A DNA stretch of 38,809 nt from DATFKA01 sp042095835 (GTDB lineage Bacteria > Bacteroidota > Bacteroidia > Chitinophagales > Saprospiraceae). Where the stretch lies: the NCBI GenBank assembly GCA_042095835.1, contig JBELML010000048.1, positions 1-38,809 on the forward strand, given 5' to 3'. Both the position numbers and the translations under genes were made by a program. The notes under the pieces were generated by a model. It did not search any database. It was not told where the DNA came from and worked only from the letters and a program-made list of their open reading frames with translations. Positions 32,880-38,809 of the stretch are shown in pieces. The first letter of the stretch is position 1; every line of letters begins with the position of its first letter.

Positions 32880-33413
32880 TTATTTTTTGATCGCTACTAA
32901 AGTTCGCTTGATCTGTTTTCGGTGGCGATCGAAATGACTGTCAAAAAAAGACACCATTCCAGAAATGGGCAACCTGCCTCCTAATGGATGCTTGTAAGCT
33001 TGCTTATCAAAGACCTCCTCTGGCAGGGTCTCTAAAAAAGAAACAAGTTGTTTACGTTGCCCCTTCCATTGCTTAATAAAATCATCTAAAGGCAATTCGG
33101 ATTGAAATACATCAACGCCCTTAGGTGCTTTTATCTTAAAAGGAGATCGATTGAAAGTATTCAAGGTAAGTACCCTAAACTTTGAAGACAAATCCACCTT
33201 AGGGAGCTCCGGCTTAAAGCTCAATTTTTTCTCTAAGTAGCGCTGTGCATGGTACTCTGCTAAACTAAGATGCTCCAAAATATTGAGGACAGACCAACTT
33301 CCCTCTGCCGGTTGAGTAGCCAATTGTTCCTTTGATAGGGGCTTTAACTCTTGATGCAGCTGATCCAGTTTGGCCTCTAATTTTTGAAGTAGCTTTTTCG
33401 TTTTGTTATCCAT
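32880..33413 (-). CDS. DinB-like four-helix protein
   Basis: This 177-residue protein resembles DinB/YfiT-type metalloproteins. Its N-terminal part has LEAKLDQLHQEL and GSWSVLNILEHLSLAEYH with candidate metal ligand His residues; the C-terminal part has FDSHFDRHRKQIKRTL, the third ligand region (H..RH). Such proteins often act as thiol-dependent transferases or have unknown roles. No signal peptide. The start MDNKTKKLL at 33413 is preferred because the predicted first helix begins there. The gene stands alone between the IS remnant and the oligopeptidase. Confidence 0.8.
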   Translation of the reverse strand: MDNKTKKLLQKLEAKLDQLHQELKPLSKEQLATQPAEGSWSVLNILEHLSLAEYHAQRYLEKKLSFKPELPKVDLSSKFRVLTLNTFNRSPFKIKAPKGVDVFQSELPLDDFIKQWKGQRKQLVSFLETLPEEVFDKQAYKHPLGGRLPISGMVSFFDSHFDRHRKQIKRTLVAIKK

Positions 33414-33495
33414 TTTGATGTTTTGATGTAATGATATAGTGGTGTGGTGATATATGGCTACCCGGGCGAAGATAGACCCTATCGTTTTGACTTAG

Positions 33496-35646
33496 TTAAT
33501 CTTTAAAATACTTTATGGGAACATTCATATTGTAAAAAGTGAAGGCAAAACGATCGGCATATTCCTCAATAATTTTGGAGGTCGGTTTTCCAGCGCCGTG
33601 TCCTGCATTGGTTTCGATACGAATCAGGACTGGGTTTGTCCCTTGGTGTGCTTCTTGTAAACGAGCGGCGAATTTAAAAGAATGGGCCGGTACTACCCTA
33701 TCATCATGGTCTGCAGTAGTCACCATAGTTGCAGGATAGCTTGTTCCATCTTCCAGATTGTGATACGGTGAATATCCCTTTAGGTATTTGTACATTTCAG
33801 GGCTGTCTTGGGCTGTACCATAATCGTATGCCCAGCCTTTCCCTGCGGTGAACTCGTGGTAGCGCAGCATATCTAGCACACCTACTGCCGGCAAGGCCAC
33901 CTTCATTAATTCAGGTCTTTGGGTCATCGTGGCACCAACTAGCAATCCACCATTGGAACCTCCCGAAATCCCTAGATATTCGGAACTGGTATATCCTTGA
34001 TCTATCAGGTATTCAGCAGCAGCTATAAAATCGTCGAATACATTTTGTTTCTGCATTTTAGTACCTGCTTTGTGCCATTTTTCTCCGTATTCGCCTCCGC
34101 CTCTCAAATTGGGCACCGCATAAACGCCCCCGTTTTCTAACCACACAATATTGGCGGTACTGAAGGAAGGTGTCAAACTAATATTAAACCCGCCGTAGCC
34201 GTAAAGCATAGCTGGGTTTTCACCATTCATCTTAAGACCTTTCTTATAGGTAATCATCATAGGTACCTTTGTGCCATCCTTAGACTTGTAAAACACCTGT
34301 TTGGACACATATTCAGACGGATCAAACTGTACACCACTAGCTTTATAAAGCGTAGAGATCCCTTTTTCAATGTCATAATTATAAATCGTACCAGGATTAA
34401 TGTAGGAGGTGAAAGTAAAATACAAATTATCTTCCTCCCATTTTCCACCAAAACCACCTACTGTTCCCTGGCCTGGCAAGTCGATGACTCTTGTCAGTTT
34501 CCCCTCTAAGTCGATCTGCTCAATATAAGCTAGTGCATCTTTTAAATAATTGGCGTAGAAGTATCCTCCGCCAGTATTGACGTTGAGCGGCTCTTGGCGT
34601 TCAGCAATAACATCCGTCCAATTTTCAGCTTGCGGATTGGCCGCATCGACTTTCACCAAGCGGCGGTTGGGAGCATTCAGATTAGTCTGAATATAGAGTG
34701 TATTCCCTTCGGTGTGGATTAGATTATGGTCATTATCAAAATTGTCAACCACAGGAATGATAGGTGCATCCGCTAGACTTAGGTCTTTGATGTAGAGTTC
34801 ATTACCCGTTGTGCTGGTAGCGGCAGAGATCGCTAACCATTTTCCATCTTCTGAGACCCCTGCAAATATGTATCTCCTTAGCGTCTTCTCCCCACCAAAA
34901 ATTAGAGGATCCGCTTGCTGGGCGGTGCCCAATTGATGATAGTACAGCTTGTGGTATTGGGTGAGGCCCGAGAGCTCGCTTCCATCCTTAGGTTTGTCGT
35001 AGGAGCTGTAAAAGAAACCTTCATTACCTTTCCAAGAAATTCCAGAAAACTTGACATCTACGATGGTATCGCCAACCAATTGCTTGGTTTCTGTATCTAT
35101 AACCATAATTTTTCGCCAATCAGAACCGCCTTCCGAAATACTATACGCAGCGAGACTGCCATCTTTAGTGAAGGAAATGCCACTCAAAGAAGTCGTTCCA
35201 TCTGCGGAGAAAGTATTAGGGTCCAGAAAAACTTCCGGATCGCGGTCCCCTTTTTCTCTGTAGAGCACGTACTGATTCTGAAGGCCATCATTTTTATAAA
35301 AATAGGTATAAGCTCCTCTTTTGAAGGGCGCTGAGTATTTTTCGTAGTTCCACAATTCCTCCAGACGTTCCTTGATCGCCTCTCTAAAAGGAATATCCTT
35401 GAGATAAGCAAAGGTGACCTCGTTTTGATCTTTTACCCACTGCATGGTATTCTCTGCTCGATCATCTTCTAGCCATCGATACGGGTCTGCTAATTCTTGA
35501 TCATGATAAGTATCCGTGTGGGCTATTTTATTAGTCTCGGGATAGTTCAAATTCATCTGTGCTAAATTATTATTGTCTTTTTCTTTTTGCATCGGTTGAC
35601 AAGCGGTCAATAGTACAACAATTAAAATGAAAAACGTCCTAGTCAT
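33496..35646 (-). CDS. Prolyl oligopeptidase-family (S9A) lipoprotein
   Basis: This 716-residue serine peptidase cleaves short peptides after proline in this family. The N-terminus MTRTFFILIVVLLTACQ has lipobox LTAC (Cys16), so it is anchored in the periplasm or on the surface. LADPYRWLEDDRAENTMQWV is the usual opening of the S9A propeller domain (about residues 90-430). The alpha/beta-hydrolase part shows Ser564 in GISGGSNGGLL, Asp649 in DHDDRVVPAH and His683 in NAGHGAGKPT, with YGYGGFNISL upstream. All triad residues are intact. Divergent from the amidohydrolase, sharing the 333-bp gap at 35647-35979. No operon partner. Confidence 0.95.
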   Translation of the reverse strand: MTRTFFILIVVLLTACQPMQKEKDNNNLAQMNLNYPETNKIAHTDTYHDQELADPYRWLEDDRAENTMQWVKDQNEVTFAYLKDIPFREAIKERLEELWNYEKYSAPFKRGAYTYFYKNDGLQNQYVLYREKGDRDPEVFLDPNTFSADGTTSLSGISFTKDGSLAAYSISEGGSDWRKIMVIDTETKQLVGDTIVDVKFSGISWKGNEGFFYSSYDKPKDGSELSGLTQYHKLYYHQLGTAQQADPLIFGGEKTLRRYIFAGVSEDGKWLAISAATSTTGNELYIKDLSLADAPIIPVVDNFDNDHNLIHTEGNTLYIQTNLNAPNRRLVKVDAANPQAENWTDVIAERQEPLNVNTGGGYFYANYLKDALAYIEQIDLEGKLTRVIDLPGQGTVGGFGGKWEEDNLYFTFTSYINPGTIYNYDIEKGISTLYKASGVQFDPSEYVSKQVFYKSKDGTKVPMMITYKKGLKMNGENPAMLYGYGGFNISLTPSFSTANIVWLENGGVYAVPNLRGGGEYGEKWHKAGTKMQKQNVFDDFIAAAEYLIDQGYTSSEYLGISGGSNGGLLVGATMTQRPELMKVALPAVGVLDMLRYHEFTAGKGWAYDYGTAQDSPEMYKYLKGYSPYHNLEDGTSYPATMVTTADHDDRVVPAHSFKFAARLQEAHQGTNPVLIRIETNAGHGAGKPTSKIIEEYADRFAFTFYNMNVPIKYFKD

Positions 35647-35857
35647 ATCTTCCTTTTTATGGCCAAAATAACAGTATAATCGCTATTTTTTAAATAAATC
35701 CTACCAGCAGTCTAAGTCCTTTGTTTATCTTAAAGCAGTTTAAGTTTCCTTACTGGGCTATCAAAAACATCTTTCTCGCCTACAACAGAAATTCTTAGAC
35801 AAATCAAAAGAAATTGATATACCAACACAGAATTAACATGAAATGAGCATGATCTTA

Positions 35858-35892
35858 TTTAATCATAAAATCACCAAATGGTGATGATTAAA
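35858..35892. promoter_or_regulatory. Bulged inverted repeat in the divergent gap, operator-like
   Basis: ATCACCA (35870-35876) pairs with TGGTGAT (35879-35885) over a 2-nt centre. TTTAATC (35858-35864) pairs with GATTAAA (35886-35892) after a 5-nt bulge on the left. The gap lies between the - strand oligopeptidase and the + strand amidohydrolase, so it could be an operator for one or both, or a terminator-type structure. The rest of 35647-35979 shows no recognised element. Confidence 0.35.
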
Positions 35893-35979
35893 AAAGATTA
35901 TGCAAAAGCGAAGCGGTTGCAGAGGTTTAAAATTTCTGCAAAAACTTAGCTTTCAAGCAATTGCAAAAATTTTAAACAA

Positions 35980-37581
35980 ATGAAAAGAACTCATCTCATC
36001 ATTTACTTGATGCTCTTTTGCTGGAGTATTAGTGCACAAGTAGAAAAAGCTCCCGATCGGAAAGCCGGCGAAGGGGACGGTCCGCATGCACAACTCATCA
36101 TCAGAGGAATCACCCTCATTAATGGAAATGGAGCACCTCCAAGGGGACCAATCGATATTGTAGTAGAAAACAATATCATCAAGCAGATCAAAGTAGTCGG
36201 TTATCCTGGCGTAGAAATCAAGCCTGAAGGCCGCCCTAAATTAAAGGAAGGAGGGAAAGAGTTGGACTGCGAAGGAATGTACCTCCTACCAGGCTTTATA
36301 GATATGCACGGGCATATTGGAGGCAGGGCTCAAGGAGCAAATGCAGAATACGTATTCAAATTATGGATGGCTCATGGTATTACCACAGTACGTGACCCTT
36401 CTTGTGGAAATGGCCTGGATTGGGTTTTAGATCAGAAGGAAAAAAGTGAGAAAAACCAAATCGTGGCTCCGCGTCTATTCGCCTACACCGCTTTTGGTCA
36501 AGGTAATGGTGGACCGCTAGAAACGCCCGAAGAAGCCAGAACTTGGGTAAAAGAAAACGCTGCCAAAGGTGCCGATGGGATAAAGTTTTTTGGTGCCCCA
36601 CCTGAGATTATGGCTGCTGCTCTGGAGGAAAATAAGAAGCTAGGCTTACGTTCGGCCTGCCACCATGCACAGATGGACGTCGCCCGCTGGAATGTAGTCA
36701 ATTCTGCTAGAGCTGGGCTTACAAGTATGGAGCATTGGTATGGCTTACCGGAGGCATTATTCAATGACCGTACGGTGCAAAATTATCCATTAGATTATAA
36801 TTATCAGAATGAGCAACACCGCTTTGGTGAAGCAGGTCGCTTGTGGGTTCAAGCTGCTAAACCCTATAGTGATCACTGGAATAAAGTAATGGATGAGCTA
36901 TTAGAATTGGATTTCACACTTGATCCCACCTTCAATATCTACGAAGCGAGTCGTGATTTAATGCGTGCTCGTAGAGCGGAGTGGCACGACGACTACACCA
37001 TGCCATCGCTTTGGCGATTTTACCAGCCAAGCAAAATTTCTCACGGTTCTTACTGGCACTATTGGGGCACAGAACAAGAAGTTGCCTGGAAAGAAAATTA
37101 TCGCCTTTGGATGACCTTCATCAATGAATACAAGAATCGCGGTGGCCGCGTAACGGCAGGCTCTGATTCTGGTTTCATTTTCCAATTGTACGGTTTTGCT
37201 TATATCAGAGAATTAGAACTTTTGCGTGAAGCAGGTTTTCACCCTTTAGAAGTCATTCGATCGGCTACCTTAAATGGTGCAGAAGCGCTTGGTGTCGCTG
37301 ATAAAATTGGTAGCGTCCAAGAAGGCAAATATGCAGACTTTGTGATCCTAGAAGAGAACCCACTAGTCAATTTGAAAGCACTTTATGGCACTGGCGCTAT
37401 CAAGCTAAGTGAAGATAATGAGGTAGTAAGAGTAGGTGGTGTAAAATATACGGTGAAAAATGGAGTCGTTTATGATGCTAAGCAGCTCCTAGCTGATGTA
37501 AAAGCACTGGTGGAGAAAGCAAAAAGTGAAGAAGAATATAAAATTGTGCAGCCCGGTATGCCACAACCTGGCGGAAAGTAA
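35980..37581 (+). CDS. Secreted amidohydrolase-family metalloenzyme
   Basis: This 533-residue protein of the imidazolonepropionase-like amidohydrolase family starts with signal peptide MKRTHLIIYLMLFCWSISAQ. LPGFIDMHGHIGG contains the metal-binding HxH (His110, His112). Further candidate ligands are in LRSACHHAQ and SMEHWYG, and VTAGSDSGF supplies the late Asp. The C-terminal part, IRSATLNGAEALGVADKIGS and EGKYADFVILEENPL, is the typical beta-sandwich return. Extra insertions before residue 100 (KPEGRPKLKEGGKELDCEG) are unusual but in frame. It probably hydrolyses a cyclic amide or peptide-like substrate in the periplasm; which one is unknown. It converges with rimM, with 14 bp between stops. 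Confidence 0.92.
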   Translation: MKRTHLIIYLMLFCWSISAQVEKAPDRKAGEGDGPHAQLIIRGITLINGNGAPPRGPIDIVVENNIIKQIKVVGYPGVEIKPEGRPKLKEGGKELDCEGMYLLPGFIDMHGHIGGRAQGANAEYVFKLWMAHGITTVRDPSCGNGLDWVLDQKEKSEKNQIVAPRLFAYTAFGQGNGGPLETPEEARTWVKENAAKGADGIKFFGAPPEIMAAALEENKKLGLRSACHHAQMDVARWNVVNSARAGLTSMEHWYGLPEALFNDRTVQNYPLDYNYQNEQHRFGEAGRLWVQAAKPYSDHWNKVMDELLELDFTLDPTFNIYEASRDLMRARRAEWHDDYTMPSLWRFYQPSKISHGSYWHYWGTEQEVAWKENYRLWMTFINEYKNRGGRVTAGSDSGFIFQLYGFAYIRELELLREAGFHPLEVIRSATLNGAEALGVADKIGSVQEGKYADFVILEENPLVNLKALYGTGAIKLSEDNEVVRVGGVKYTVKNGVVYDAKQLLADVKALVEKAKSEEEYKIVQPGMPQPGGK

Positions 37582-37595
37582 CAAGAATGGGACGC

Positions 37596-38123
37596 TTAGT
37601 TTAAATCTAGGAGTCCTTCAGGTAGGTCCATTATGATGGTTTTTTGGCCTTCATCAATGTCTATAATCAATTGAGGAGCAAATGGTATAAATACTGTTTG
37701 CTCCTTGTAGTTGGAGATCACTAGTATTTGCTGTGGGAGCTCTTCGAAGTCTTCGATTATAAGTTCGATCGAAGTCGAATGATCTTTTACGGTATAACCG
37801 ATAAATCGTTGGAATTGGCTGGTGACTTCTTCAATGTTTTCGACGGCTGGTAGGTCTTCTTTTTTCATCCAAAGGGCTTTTCCAGTGATAAGTTGAGCCT
37901 CTTCTTTGCTGTTCAGGTCTTCTACCTTGAGCACTGGATCGGCCTTGAGATCAATACTTTCTACAAAAAAGGGAACCGGCTGGCCTCCGATCCTGGCAAA
38001 AACAACGGTAGCCTTTTCGAAAGCACTTAGGTAGGACTCTTCTACTTTACATTTCACTTGACCTTTGACACCAATGGCCTTGCTGAAATGCCCCACTTCT
38101 ATTAAGTCTAATATTTTGCTCAT
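37596..38123 (-). CDS. rimM: Ribosome maturation factor RimM
   Basis: RimM assists maturation of the 30S subunit head by binding ribosomal protein uS19. The 175-residue protein has the N-terminal RimM domain, DLIEVGHFSKAIGVKGQVKC (the G.I...G.KG.V motif), then residues about 95-170 as a PRC-barrel (FIGYTVKD, FIPFAPQLIIDID, DLPEGLLDL). Length is normal. It is the only clear housekeeping gene here and lies 6 bp after the lipoprotein-type hypothetical, co-directional. The rpsP neighbour common in other bacteria is not visible; it may lie outside the window. Confidence 0.95.
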   Translation of the reverse strand: MSKILDLIEVGHFSKAIGVKGQVKCKVEESYLSAFEKATVVFARIGGQPVPFFVESIDLKADPVLKVEDLNSKEEAQLITGKALWMKKEDLPAVENIEEVTSQFQRFIGYTVKDHSTSIELIIEDFEELPQQILVISNYKEQTVFIPFAPQLIIDIDEGQKTIIMDLPEGLLDLN

Positions 38124-38129
38124 ATTGGT

Positions 38130-38809
38130 TTAATAATCCAACAATCTTTCTTCTACACGTAGCCCTTGTTCTGCTTTATCTGACCAAGGAATATCCAGGC
38201 ATTCTCCGGTATTTCCACCGCAGCACTTTTGGCACTGCGTATCAAATATCTCAAGCAAACTGTACACTAGTCCAATTTCGGGAGCATACCATTCCTCCAC
38301 CTTTCTAAGTTCAATCAGGTTTTCTGAATCTGCTAGCTTGACACCTAAAACATTAGAGATATCACCACTGGTCGCACCAAGGTAGGTCAAATCATTGGCA
38401 TAAATACGCCCTTCCCAGTTTTTATAAAAATCAATAGGATCGCCAGCGATTACGACATTTTGTCCCTCCGTAAAAAAAGCAGTTGGATTCCATGTAGATG
38501 CTAAGGAGGCTGGAAATATCATCTTAAGTAGAGATTGATTCCCCGCTTGCAAGATAGCTTGGCGGTTGTTTCGTTCCAGCACATTAAAAGACTGTAGTAT
38601 CCAAGGATCAGTAGCGGATTTTCTGTAGTATCGTTCTATTGTTGCAGAAATGGTACCATCTGGATTTTCAGATACAGCAGTAGTGACTTCTCTTAAGAAG
38701 CCAGAGGTGGTATCGATCACGGTACCTTCTCTGCCATAGATAATACTATCGACTGCAAAGATTTTTTCCTGCCCTTCTACGATTGGAAAGTATCGATATC
38801 CGTAATCAA
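38130..38809 (-). CDS. Hypothetical secreted protein, 5' end beyond the window
   Basis: The frame is open on the - strand from the right window edge to the stop at 38130; the GTG at 38720 is not needed, because upstream codons encode DYGYRYFPIVEGQEKIFAVD and SIIYGREGTVIDTTSG. The YRYFP.V.G....Y.VDSIIY pattern followed by FLREV, then R.ER.......W is a common Bacteroidota hypothetical lipoprotein family, whose signal would lie outside. The C-terminal segment has a cysteine cluster CQKCCGGNTGEC, possibly structural. It would be translated just before rimM (6-bp gap), so it is probably in the same transcript. Function is unknown. Confidence 0.75.
   Translation of the reverse strand, partial: DYGYRYFPIVEGQEKIFAVDSIIYGREGTVIDTTSGFLREVTTAVSENPDGTISATIERYYRKSATDPWILQSFNVLERNNRQAILQAGNQSLLKMIFPASLASTWNPTAFFTEGQNVVIAGDPIDFYKNWEGRIYANDLTYLGATSGDISNVLGVKLADSENLIELRKVEEWYAPEIGLVYSLLEIFDTQCQKCCGGNTGECLDIPWSDKAEQGLRVEERLLDY

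Noticed and set aside
32686..32937. Functional small gene on the + strand
   Set aside because: Only the first part resembles a transposase; the rest has no family similarity and overlaps the 3' end of the DinB-like gene on the other strand.

Overview
The window looks like chromosomal DNA of a Bacteroidota bacterium. The evidence is two SusC/SusD outer-membrane uptake pairs, two secreted proteins ending in Por (type IX) secretion-type tails, many Bacteroidota-style lipoproteins, the near absence of Shine-Dalgarno sequences, and the family mix (NTF2-like, DUF3500-like, DUF4345-like, DUF6624-like). A Saprospiria-like marine lineage is a guess only. No rRNA, tRNA or CRISPR array was seen.

Layout. 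(1) 1-2690: the end of an AraC-type regulator, an NTF2/SnoaL-like lipoprotein gene split by a frameshift in an A run, and an acid-ceramidase/NAAA-like hydrolase gene with an in-frame TAA. (2) 3379-11230: a five-gene + strand cluster, SusC - SusD - GDPD lipoprotein - Ca2+-type PI-PLC-like lipoprotein - GDPD lipoprotein. I read it as an uptake locus for phospholipid headgroups or glycerophosphodiesters, not glycans. (3) 11353-20102: an accessory zone with a DUF3500-like protein, a decayed BrnT toxin beside an intact antitoxin, a group II intron remnant without its reverse transcriptase, a DUF4345-like membrane protein, an MscS channel with a coupled outer-membrane protein, a frameshifted DUF6624-like gene, and an ECF sigma / small interrupted gene / second-type ClpP operon. 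(4) 20367-32564: a polysaccharide utilisation locus with SusC, SusD, an FG-GAP/ASPIC protein, a five-repeat cysteine-containing secreted protein, a GH43 glycosidase and a beta-lactamase-fold serine hydrolase. (5) 32686-38809: an IS transposase remnant, DinB-like protein (-), prolyl oligopeptidase (-), amidohydrolase (+), RimM (-) and the end of a Saprospiria-type hypothetical (-).

The most unusual structure is a dispersed repeat that separates the gene blocks between 2.7 and 20.1 kb. Module A (about 189 bp) looks on the - strand like the degenerate 3' end (domains V-VI) of a group II intron. Module B (about 160-200 bp) ends in a long hairpin. A+B occurs at 2707, 11353 and 15391; B alone occurs at 13409 and 19943. 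All copies have the same orientation and each follows the 3' end of a + strand gene. In the last copy the hairpin has been shortened on both sides into a perfect 32-bp palindrome.

Four genes in the same half of the window are interrupted: two by one-base losses in A runs and two by in-frame TAA codons. This could be real gene decay near mobile DNA or uncorrected sequence errors; raw reads would decide.
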